DNA of 64,000 nt from Hirsutella rhossiliensis (lineage: Eukaryota > Ascomycota > Sordariomycetes > Hypocreales > Ophiocordycipitaceae): NCBI RefSeq assembly GCF_020360975.1, contig NW_025408671.1:2356001-2420000 (forward strand), given 5' to 3'. The translations under genes were made by a program, and so were the position numbers. Under the pieces are notes generated by a model that worked only from the letters and a program-made list of their open reading frames with translations, had not been told where the DNA came from and searched no databases. Below are positions 26,661 through 37,072 of this stretch, in pieces. Positions within the stretch are counted from its first letter, which is position 1. Every line of letters begins with the position of its first letter.

Positions 26661-27145
26661 TCTTATAAAGAGAGATATAAGAAGTATATATAAAATATAT
26701 AAAGGTAAAAGTAAAAGTAAGGGGATAGATAGGTAAGGCAGAGATATTTAAATCTTATAGGGGTAGTAATTACGGTAGGGGAGTAATTATTATATTGCCT
26801 TAATTCTCCTTCTTTCCTCTATCTAACGCCCCTCTTTATACCTATCTAATATCTTAATTAATAAAGAAGATCCTACTTAAAGAAGCTACTAATATCCTTT
26901 TAACTACCGAGCTTTTTACCGGTTTTTCCCCTCCTTTTTAGCCGTTACTAGTATATCCGTCTTATCTCTCGCTACCTTTATAAGAAGCTATCGCTACTTA
27001 TACTTCCCCTTATACCCTTACCTTCCTTTCTATACCTCTTTTAGCTCCTTCTTCCTTCTTTTATACCGGGTATTTTTAGCTTCCTTAGTTCCTCTTACTA
27101 AGGGATATCTCTAAGAACTACGAAATTAAGCTACGCTTTATAATA
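26661..27145 (-). repeat. 5' LTR of copia element B
   Basis: This 485-bp LTR is followed on the element strand by the primer-binding-like GTTATAAGCC at 26651-26660. Its outer end is flanked by the ATATT duplication at 27146-27150. Confidence 0.85.
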
Positions 27146-27150
27146 ATATT

Positions 27151-28788
27151 AATAAGGTCGCTTATAAATTCCTCTTTAATTTCCTTAAAAAGAAGCTTCC
27201 TTTTACGCCTATATTAAATAAAGAGCTTTTACTTAATCCGTCCTTTTAAGCTAAGGAGTAAGAGAAATACCTATACTAATAAAAGGTAGGCTCCTTACTT
27301 TTTTTAGCTATTTTTACTAGACCGGATATCTCTTTTATAGTCTCTTAGCTAGCTAGGTATAACTAGAATCCTAGCCCTAGGTACTAAGAAGTAGTAGATA
27401 AAGCTATCTATTATTTCTATTTAACGAGATTATATAGTTTACGCTTAAGAAGGTAGGGAAGAAAGAAATTAGCTACTAAAATCTTCCTTTATATAAGCGA
27501 TTTATCCTTTATAGATAATTCCTTAAATAAAAAGAGCTTATAAGGGTATATTATATCCTTTTTTAGAGGAACTATTACTTAGAAAGCTTTAAAGTAAGCT
27601 ACTATTATAACTTTAAGTATAAAAGTAAAGCTACTAGCTCTTTTAAAAGCTTTAAAGGAAGCTATTTTCCTTAGCTAGCTACTAATATCTCTATAACTAT
27701 AAATTCTAACCCTATTAGCTATAAAATATAATAATATATAGACTATATAAATTCTAACGGAAAATATAAAGCTATCGACCTAGCTATAGTATATCGATAT
27801 CTACTAGTATTAGTTATACTAAGAGGTCTAAAAAGTACTTATTTCTATTTATTAGGTTTTAATAGTATCGATAAAATTAAATAGTCTTATAAAGCCCTTA
27901 CTAAAGTAAAAGCTAGCTATCCTTTTATAGTAAATTAAGCTAGAAAACGTCCGTAAGAAGCTATCCTTAAAGGCTCGCCTTAATAGTTTATAAAAGGAGC
28001 TAATAGCCTATATAAGAAAGTAACGTCTATAGCTAAAGAAGAAGGAAGAGGTTTTCCCTTTAAAGGGCCCCTTATTTTAATTATATTTCTCTTTTTTAAG
28101 AAGGCCCCCTTTCTTATAAGACTTTTTCCTCTTTAGGCCCCTATTCTATAAGTAGGTTTAAAAGAGCCTAGGGACCTAAAAGGGCCCTTATTTTCCTTAA
28201 GTAAAGGGATAAGTATAGAGCTAAGAAACTCCTTTATACGCTTACTAGCCTAATTATTTAGCTTTACCCTTTCTATAAGGGTAGGCTATAGCTAAGGGGG
28301 TATATTATAAAGCATAGCTTAATTTTATAGTTCTTAGAGATGTCCCTTAGTAAGAGGGACTAAGGAAGCTAAAGACACCTAGTATAAAAAAAGGAAGAAG
28401 GAGCTAAAAAGAGGTATAGAAAGAAGGGTAAGGGTATAAGGGGAAGTAGAAGTAGCGATAGCTTCCTATAGAGTTAGCGAGAGATAAGACGGATATACTA
28501 GTAACGGCTAGAAAGGAGGGGAAAACCTAGTAAAAAGCTCGGTAGTTATAAGGATATTAGTAGCTTCTTTAAGTAGGATCTTCTTTATTAATTAAGATAC
28601 TAAATAGGTATAAAGAGGGGCGTTAGATAAAGGAAAGAAGGATAATTAAGGTAATATAATAATTATCCCCTTATTATAATTACTGCCCCTATAAAAATTA
28701 AATATCTTTACTTTACCTATCTAACCCCTTACTTTTAATTTTACCTTTATATATTTTATATATAGTTCTTATATCTCTCTTTATAAGA
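27151..28788 (+). mobile_element. Ty1/copia element A, 3' remnant with 3' LTR
   Basis: Plus-strand pol continues directly from 12341 once element B and one ATATT are removed; the joined order agrees with the uninterrupted order in B (reverse complement of 14060-13960). It carries the end of RT and the RNase H region, then a polypurine tract GCTAAGGGGG at 28291-28300. The 3' LTR 28303-28788 starts TATTATAAAGC and ends CTTTATAAGA. Confidence 0.8.
28303..28788 (+). repeat. 3' LTR of copia element A
   Basis: It is the same LTR family as in element B but in opposite orientation. This shows that A and B are two members of one family inserted head to head. Confidence 0.85.
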
Positions 28789-30415
28789 AAGTTATAAATT
28801 AATTTATTAGTAAGTAATAGCGTTCCTTTAATAGCTATATTTACCTTAGATAGAGTAACTATATTAATAGTCTTTCTTAACCTATTATTACTAATAATAG
28901 TATTTACTAGTTCTTTTCCTTTAAGGTAGGAATTAAGGGTCTAGGCTATATACTTTACTTTCTCGTTTAAATAGTCCTTTACCTATTTTTCGATATTTTA
29001 TTTAGCTAGATTACTATATTTCTAGCTTAATAAGGGCTTCTTATTATATATTACTTATAGTAAGTAGTAATTCTCCTACTAGCTTATTAAGCTATTAATA
29101 TACTATTTATAGCTAATATATTAGCTTTTAGCTTAGGTATCTACCTTCCTAGAGATTTAATTAGCGCTTCCCTTTTTTATAGGTAGTTATAACTTCTTCC
29201 TATAAGTATATTCTTATTTAAAGTTAGTAATTAAGTTTCTTAAGAGAATTTAATCTTTACTATATTTTTTATTATAAAGGTTAAGAGCCCTTATTATTAT
29301 AGACTAATATAGGTCTTACTTATTTACCTCTATAAGAAAATCCTATTTAATTCTTATATCGTTAAGTATATTAACCTTAAGGTCTTATAAATTTATAATA
29401 ATTTAGTTAAGCTATTCCGCCTAAGATTTCTAGTCTTAAGCGCCTCTTTTATTAATAAAGGTTATATATCTTTTATAAATTAGCTTTTTCTCCTCTACCC
29501 CTAAGGGCAAGGCTTACTTCTTTAATTCCCTACTTTTCTCTCTTAGGCTATTATATATAAAGGTTGCCCCTTAAAGCCCTTTACTAACTATTTTCTTAAT
29601 TAATTCTTTAAGTACGATTAAGGCTTTTTACTAGACCTTATAGCGATCGAATTATAGCTAGAACCTTTTCTTAAGGTTATAAATAAAGTCCTTTATATCT
29701 TAGTATCGTCTATTATAGCCTATTTACCTTATAAGGAATATAGCCTTAGCTTTATCTTCTTATTAAGTAGGTCTCCCTTTAAGATTTATAATAAATTGCT
29801 CTTAGTCTAGCTATTAAGGCTATTTAAGCTCCTTTATACCGTCTAGGTTAGTATATTCCTAAATCTTATAAGTTTAAGCCTACGATTTAATCCCCTTAAT
29901 CTATATAGTCTAATTAAGGCTTTCCCTTAATCTTATAATATAATTATCCCCTTTTACTTCCTTTAATATTATCTTAGGAAAATTAAGGGTTCTAGCTTAA
30001 TTAGTAATATCCTTCTTTAAGGGATATATAATTATATATAATTCGTATATTTCTAGTAGTACCCCTTAGTATAGCTAGGTTCCTTACCTTAATACTAGAA
30101 TTTAAGTATTATAACGGCGTTAATAGCTTATAAATAGCTTTAAAGGTAATATCGATAGGTAAAATATAATCTAGTTATATAGACCGGGCTTATAACTCTT
30201 AAGTAGAGGCTTAAGAGTATAGTAAAAGAAATAAGGGCATAGAAAGGTAAATTTAGTAATATATATCTTAGTCTATCTATTAAGATAAGAGAGGGGCTTA
30301 TATAGGTATAGTAACTATATATAGCTAGCTAAAAGGGGGTATTATAATATTCCTATACCTAAGTTAGGCCTATATAATATCCTTAGGCTAGGGGAGTTAT
30401 ATTGCTTATATAGGC
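28789..30415. other. RIP-degraded unclassified repeat-like DNA
   Basis: AT-rich sequence of RIP character. The minus-strand translation has moderately long stretches interrupted only by stops of Gln/Trp origin, so it was probably a transposon coding region, but no family motif was found. The RIP composition stops sharply near 30415. Confidence 0.35.
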
Positions 30416-30486
30416 TCCCTTATGCATAACTATTAGGTCTACTAGGGATGACTGTGGCCTCTTATGCCCACTCTCCTTAACAGCTA

Positions 30487-30612
30487 CGTAGGCGCGGGGA
30501 ATATGCGCACCTAATTGTGCGGTATCGGCGCTGCGCCTTAACAAGCCACACTACCCCACTTATTTTGTATGCTCCCTATCCATACGTGTATGCTCTCTAG
30601 TCAGGGCCTATC
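30487..30612 (+). repeat. Non-RIPed terminal repeat related to the MULE at 5975-8664
   Basis: The sequence from GCGCGGGGAATATGCGCACC to GTCAGGGCCTAT aligns along its length with the right TIR of the MULE (8547-8664, GCGCGGGGAATATATATACT ... GTTAGGGCCTAT). The differences are mostly C/G here against T/A there, as if this copy escaped RIP. No transposase flanks it, so it is a lone terminal fragment or the end of an element whose body was lost. Confidence 0.6.
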
Positions 30613-30779
30613 TAAAGAGCAAGAAGAGAGTGAACAAGCTCACGAAACTCTGCAGCTCTTTATACGCAAATAAAAGGTCCATTGCAAGATTACGCTATAG
30701 CTGTTCATCGTTGGAAGGGCCTAGTATCTTAGTATACAGAGCATTGGGTTTATGTTAACCTAGTGAGTCCTAGAGTAAT

Positions 30780-31063
30780 TCTCAGCAAGCTGAGAGCGCG
30801 GGCGGAAGGATAAGGGCAGGCACAATTGAGTCCAAACGATGATGCATGTTTTTTATCTATCTGTGCGACATTGAGGGGGTATTTATACGAATAGATACCA
30901 ATCTGGGACCCGTGGTGGCCCTGAATCAGTGCCACCCGTGTATCCCGATTAGGCAATGTTCCTCTACTGTATCGATACCTGACTCAAGTCCTTGTGTCTG
31001 ACCTGCCTCTTTCACCGGAGTTTATACGTGTGCGGATTAGACCGTCAGTCTGCTCCTCTGACA
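30780..31063 (-). repeat. 3' LTR of copia element C
   Basis: It pairs with 36320-36606. The two LTRs differ mainly by small length changes (homopolymer runs of T, G and C, and a short difference near 30931 versus 36470); I saw almost no base substitutions. On the element strand the LTR starts TGTCAGAG and ends GCTGAGA. Confidence 0.9.
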
Positions 31064-31623
31064 CACCCCTTTGCCTCGGTCTCACTGGGTGAGTGAGGCA
31101 AACAAGCAAAAGAGACAGACGAATCATCCAATCTTATCAAATATCCAGCGAGTGAGGCTACTACCGTTGAGGGAGATGCTCTTCATGATGTCTTCCTTGG
31201 TGTTGTGACCAGGAGCATTTTAACAAGTCAATACCAGCAAAATGATGGGTCCATCCTGTGCCTGGGTGATGCTCGAGAGCATCTATATCTCTCTGGGTGG
31301 TGATACTGTCGAAACTGTCCTCCGGCGCATCGGCTTCAATTGGTGCCACCGGTCTCCTTGCATCCCTAGCTGCTTGACAAAAGCTTCGTGCTTTTGCTGG
31401 GGAAGGGCCTTTGTCATTCCATCAGCGGGATTCTCCGTAGACTTGATCCATGTGATCTGGAGTCTTTCTTCCTGAACCTCCTGTCGAAGCCAGTGACGAT
31501 GGATATCGATGTGCTTAAGGTTCGTCTTGAGCTTTGCGCTTAGTTCAGTCAGGAGCCTGATGGTCTGCAGGTTATCGCACCATAGCTCATTGGTGCCTTC
31601 TACCTTGATGTCAAGCTCTTTAA

Positions 31624-34600
31624 TTAGCCGGAAAATTGCATTTGCTCCTTCGCCGCGCTTGACAGGGCCAGCAATTCGGCCTCTGTGGACGACGTCGTCA
31701 CAGTCGCTTGTTTCGTAGCCTTCCAGTCAACGGGTCCGCCTAGAAACAAGAAGACATATCCCTGTGAGGATTTTCGAGTCTCCGGGTTGTCTGCAAAGGA
31801 TGAATCAGAAGCGCAGAGGAACCTGCGTTCAGCTTCTTTGACTGAGAAGCAGATGCAGCGATCTCTCGTGTGATAGAGGTATGCCAGGCATCTCCTGGCC
31901 TCTCCTATGCTTCGGGCCCGGGTTATGGCTGAATTGTGCCAGTTTTCCAACCGGGAACGCACCGTCGGGTCTGGTGTGAATCGCTGGGTGAAGAATTGAG
32001 CCAATTAGAGAGAGATATTGATGAACCTCGTCCCTAGTAGCCGTCTTCTCGTATGGCTTGAGCTCTTCGGTCGTTATCGGGATCTGGGGCACGCCAAGGA
32101 TCTGATCATCGTCCTCAATGTGGAATTTCTTGGCCATCTTCGAGAGATACGAGGCTTGAGCGAGCCAAAGCTTCTTCTGGGCCCTATCCTGATGACTTCA
32201 ATCCCTAGGAACCAGCGAAGTTCCCCATGTGGTTGATGGTATATTCCTTCATAATGGCAGCGTGAAGTTCTTCCCATTCGGCCTTCTTTTCTTTTGGATA
32301 CATCATCACGATGTCATCCACAAAGAAGAAGATGATGACTCCTTTATAAGTCATCACGCAGGCATCTTCGACGAGTTGTTGAGCGCCCAGCTTCTTGAAG
32401 AAGCCCGAGAGCTCCTCAAACCACAGCCTTGGAGCGATTCGAAGCCCGTATAGTCCCTTGAGAAGCTTCAAGCATAGCCCAGGCTCAAGGTAGCCTGGTG
32501 GCATCTGACAATAGATGGCATGCTTGAGCTTATTATACAGAAACGCTGTTTTCACATCGTACTGTTCTGTTTCAAGGTCTTCAAGACAGCAGAGGGCCAT
32601 TAACACTCTGAAGGTTCTTGCTCGTAGTGTGGCCGCGTATGTGTCCTCGTTGTCTTCCGGCTGCTGGTCTCCACGGACCACAAGTCGGGCTTTAAAGCGA
32701 GTGACGTAGCCCTGCTCATCCAGTTTATATGCATATACCCATCGCAACGGGATTATGAAGTGGCCGGCTTCTTCAACCATCTTTCTGGCCACCTTGGTCC
32801 ACGTTTCGAGCTTCATCTGGTCCTCAATTTCACGCCCCATCCCCATTATCCATTGGGAGGCGTATTCCGAAGCCATCGCGGCTTTAAAGGAGGTTGGCAC
32901 AGGAGGCATATCCTCAACGTGAAGCCTGTGCTTCGAGGCATTAGCAATGATGTTATTGATGAAGGCCTTCTTCGGCTTCCTCTGTCTCTTGCCCTCAAGC
33001 ACATTGGCGGGGTTTATCCCCTGAGACTTGTCCTCGCCTTGCGGGGTCGTTTTCGGGTTGTGATTGTGACTCTGGGGTCGGGCTCTCCCCAACCCCCAGA
33101 GACAGCTCCTCGAATTCTGACCATTGTGGCTCGTCGAGCGCACCACCCCCCGGATCGACAGGTGGCTCATTCAATCCGTCTAGGATCGGCGTGCCTAGTG
33201 ATACCTGAGGCTCCCGGTCGGTCCGCGTAGGGCTCGAGATAATGTTTGAGTTTTCCACCTCCGGGTCCTCACTCCGTAGTGGGTGACCTCCTGCGGGGTC
33301 ACGCTAGTGGTGACAGAGCTTGGTGGGGAGGGTGAGGTTTCTTCCTCCACCCTACTGTTTGAAGTGCTTGGAGGCGAAATATAGGCACTGTCCGTTGTAG
33401 TCCTCATCGAAGTCTTCAAATTCGGTGCTTCTTGTGTCGCCTCGTCTGCAGAGGGTGCCGCAATTGACTCCGAGGTGTACGGCGTCATTCCGTCATCTGT
33501 CTCATCATCGGAGTAATTGCGCACTCCTGCTTCCTCTATGTCTTCGTCGTCAGGGACGTCTATCGCCACCATTTGACGAAGAACATCGTATGTATAGACC
33601 TGGAAGGCTTCCGCGTCTTCTTCCCTCTTCGGATCGTACATTGTTGACTCATCAAATTGTACATTCGCCGAGACCATCAGTTTGGTCTGGCGGATCGAGG
33701 GTATCCACACGACATATTGATGGGTCGATCTGTAGCCCACCAGGTAACCGATATGAGCTCTCTGCTCAAGCGGGGACTGCGTCTTATGTGACTTTACATG
33801 CTCCAACGCAGTGATTGTCATTGGGTAGGCCACACAGCCGAAGACACGCAGGTGATTTATGCTCGGCTGGACTCGCTTGCTGTGGCCGTATAGAGGGTTG
33901 TGGTCCCTCATATAGGTCCACCATCGTTCGTGTGGGCTTCTCCAGCTATGATCAGATCCTTTAAGTGGCGTACGGTTGAGCAAATACACTGCTGTTCGGT
34001 AGGTCTCGGTCCAGAGCTCCTCCGGGAGGCGGGAGTCCAGGTTCATAAGCCGGGCCCTTTCTTTGACCACGGCCCCGGACCTTTCTGCATGCCCATTCTG
34101 TGTGGGCGTGGATGGAGCTGACTGGAAGACCCGAATGCCCAATCCTTCGATGAATTTGACTAGCTCCTTTGTTAAAAGGGCTTTTCTCCGTCAGTAGCCA
34201 GGTTGATCAGTTTTATCCCGTACTGGGTTTCTAGCATTGATGTCAGCTTCTTGAAGGCATCTCGACCTCGGTTTTGCTCTTCAATGCGTAATAAAACCTC
34301 ATCCTGGTCGTTATGCATGTGAATAGCGCAAAGTACTTTTCACCCCGAATCCGGCCACCGGGCCTGGGTGTAAGTCGAAGCTAAATTGAGCTCCGGCCCT
34401 CTGGGTCGTAAAGTGGGCTCTCACGGGAGACCTGCCTCTTTGCCTTGCCTGTTGCGCAGACCTCGCATTCACACGTGGCCGGTCCCCCCATCTTGGTTAG
34501 GTGGCTAAGGGGTTCTGGCCCCGGATGTCCTAGCCGTCTGTGCCAAAGGTCTGCTTGCCCACCCATTGGTGGCTTAGGAGCCCTGCTTGTGACAAAGACG

Positions 34601-36225
34601 CTGTGTTGGGGCCGCTTTGAGAGGCTTGCAATAACGTATTGGTCTTCAATTTCTTGCAGACTGACCAGAGTGCGCCCTGTGGGCTCATGGTAGAGTGTGC
34701 CGTTAACCTGGTTCCAATAGATCTTCGCAACAATCCCTGACGAGCTGAGAACACACTTGTTGGCATCTCTGGGATGTAGTAGCTGCTCTCAAGCTTCAAA
34801 TTGATCCCGTTTTTCACTGGGATAACGGCCATGCCTACCCCCTTGACTTGGAGGAGTTTTCCTGCCCGGACTTCTTCTGACGATCCCCAGGTGAAGGTAT
34901 CCTCATCGAACCATCGTAGGTCGTTAAAGACATGTACGCTAGCCCCTGAATCATAGATGGCCTTGTCCTCGAGAGAGTCTTCACTGTATTAGTGCTATGC
35001 ACGTGCGACACTGTATTAGCCTGTTTGCTCGAGTTGTTGTTATTCTGCGGGACTGTGATGTCTTTGGCTTTTGGCTTCCACTCCATGGCTTTGGTCTTGT
35101 CCAAGGGTTCTCCTTAAGGTGCTGGTTGATGGCCTCCTTAAGGTGGTCCCTGGGAATCCATCCTTCGGGGGTCTTTCTGGAACATCGCTCTAAAGGTCCA
35201 GCAGCTTTCCCACCACTCATCCTTTTGACCCAGTGTTGCTTACATGCCGGGCACTTGTGTGACCCTCTGGGCCATTCCTAGTCCTCTGATCAGATGATCT
35301 TGGAGCGTTGTTTGCGTTGTTGACCCTGGGGTCTTCTGAGGTTTCCTTTCTTCCTGAATCCAACCTCCTTTTAAAGTCGGCAATCAGGGTGCGCAAAGGG
35401 GTTGCTGGGAGTCCTGTTCTCTCCAGGAGTGCGTCCAGCAGCCTAATCGTCATGGGCCAGCTAGGGTCCCATTCTTCGGTCCCTTTGAGGAAGTCCTGAC
35501 GAATCTTTGTGTCATTAATAGTCGAGACCGCTAGGTCTCTTGAATCCAGGATGACTTGGTCCAGCTGCTCTGCCCAGGCCTTCCAGTCCCGGGTTCCTTT
35601 CTTGTTGATGATTTGATGATACCTTTCATCGATAAGGTTCTTTTCTTCCTCCGCTGAGGGAGAACCTTCTGTTTGAGTTCTTTGATCTTGTCCCGGGCGT
35701 CAGCTGTATCAGGGTCTCGCCCTGGAGCCCTCACTGATGGACTTCTTGATCACCTCCTCGATCTGCATCATGGCTTTTCTCTAGCCTTGAAGCGGTCCAA
35801 TTGATCCTGGAAGGTCTTCTCTTTGTACCTAAAGAGGTCCTTGGCATCTTGAAGCTTCTCATTGAAGTCTTCCTTGCTGCCTTATACTTATTTTCTTCGT
35901 TGGGAAAGCTTCCTCGGTGGGGCCTCTGCCCTACCTTCTCGAGTAGCTCTTCCCAGCTAGGCCTCAGGGGCTCCTCGAGCACCACGGTCCCTTTGGGTTA
36001 ACGTACTCCCAGATGTGGTGCGTTTGAGCCCATGATTTGATACCCTAATCCATGGGGTCCAGTCAAGGCTTTCCTTGAGTGTGGTGATGTACACCTCCCC
36101 TTCTGATATTGGGGCCTAGTGTCATCGTGTGTTTTACCTCCTGCGAGGGATGCACGCGTCACGTTGACTCTGCGTAGTTGTGGGTGTTGCCCTGAATTTT
36201 GCTCTCTTCCTCGCGTCAACCCCAA
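31624..36225 (-). pseudogene. gag-pol of copia element C, broken by frameshifts
   Basis: Gag occupies about 36225-35000 in several overlapping frames. The aspartic protease motif DSGAS lies near 34943-34965 and is followed by VHVFNDLRWF. The integrase zinc-binding segment LWHRRLGHPG ... CEVCATGKAKR is at 34566-34381. The integrase core and C-terminal part is at 34142-33195 (315 codons, PTQNGHAERSG near its start). Reverse transcriptase is at 33170-32205 (321 codons) with PLRWVYAYKLDEQG, DVKTAFLYN and FFVDDIVMM. RNase H is at 32004-31624 with CASDSSFADN, SSQGYVF and STEAELLAL. At least seven frame changes are needed to connect these parts, so the element cannot make an intact polyprotein as sequenced. 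Confidence 0.85.
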
Positions 36226-36319
36226 GGGTGAAGGATATATGGTGCGTTGAGATTCGTGATAGCCTCACAGTTGGTAGAGGAATGCGAAGGATAAAGAGCA
36301 CCGCAAACTGGCTCATAAC

Positions 36320-36606
36320 TCTCAGCAAGCTGAGAGCGCGGGCGGAAGGATAAGGGCAGGCACAATTGAGTCCAAACGATGATGCATGTTTTTATCTATC
36401 TGTGCGACATTGAGGGGTATTTATACGAATAGATACCAATCTGGGACCCGTGGTGGCCCTGAATCAGTGCCAATTCCCGTGTATCCCGATTAGGGCAATG
36501 TTCCTCTACTGTATCGATACCTGACTCAAGTCCTTGTGTCTGACCTGCCTCTTTCACCGGAGTTTATACGTGTGCGGATTAGACCGTCAGTCTGCTCCCT
36601 CTGACA
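36320..36606 (-). repeat. 5' LTR of copia element C
   Basis: This 287-bp LTR is flanked outside by GTAAT at 36607-36611 and inside by the initiator-Met primer site at 36310-36319 (minus strand). Confidence 0.9.
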
Positions 36607-36611
36607 GTAAT

Positions 36612-37072
36612 GCAACAAGATATTCTAATAGGGAAAGTTGGCGATTTGGCATCGTAAGAGGGCGCGAAAGACTTGAAAGTCTTGGGATGGCGTTGGATAA
36701 AATGCGCGAGACTGTCGCAGTCAAGCGATGGTACTAAACCTTCTAGATATCAACGTGGCATGCTAAATCGACCTCAGTGGCAACATGCCACGCCAAGGCA
36801 ACAACACAACTACGAGAAGCCAACTTCGTATCATCATCCAGAAAATCGAGCAATCATCCTTCCATCCACATGACTAGTCCGTAATAACTGACATATTGTG
36901 GACGGAGTGTCAGTGTTCTGCGTGTAGGCAGGCTCGGGGGAGGGAGATTCGCCAGAGCCAGGCAGCAACTTGGTACCGCTCGATATATGGCTTCCAGGTG
37001 ACTGAGATCCCTGCTTGCATCGATCGAAAGGAGCAGTCAATTTCATCCTGGCTATCATAGAGCAGGCACCAA
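36612..37072. other. Intergenic, nothing recognised
   Basis: About 460 bp between copia C and the 3' end of the MACPF gene. It probably contains the 3' UTR of that gene; no other feature is seen. Confidence 0.5.

Larger units (their letters stand above)
12347..27145 (-). mobile_element. Ty1/copia element B, complete with two LTRs, host of further insertions
   Basis: Element B reads on the minus strand and sits inside element A with a 5-bp ATATT duplication. Its 5' LTR is 26661-27145 and its 3' LTR 12347-12832. Next to the 5' LTR on the minus strand is GTTATAAGCC, a RIP-altered form of the initiator-Met tRNA half-molecule primer site GTTATGAGCC; next to the 3' LTR is a purine tract AAGGGGGG. 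Pol lies in two pieces, 22967-26660 and 12833-14478; the RT box YVDDII is intact at about 14151-14168. A LINE (15183-22966) and a solo LTR (14484-15177) split the element. Without these insertions it would be about 6.3 kb. Many in-frame stops make it inactive. Confidence 0.85.
30780..36606 (-). mobile_element. Ty1/copia element C, full-length, not RIPed, frameshifted
   Basis: This is a complete copia element with a target duplication GTAAT at 30775-30779 and 36607-36611. LTRs are 36320-36606 (5') and 30780-31063 (3'). On the minus strand the 5' LTR is followed by GTTATGAGCC, complementary to the anticodon arm of initiator-Met tRNA, the half-tRNA primer type of copia. Domain order on the minus strand is gag, protease, integrase, RT, RNase H. 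GC content is like the host genes and RIP stops are absent, but the polyprotein is split over many frames. Its coding region is described separately. Confidence 0.9.
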
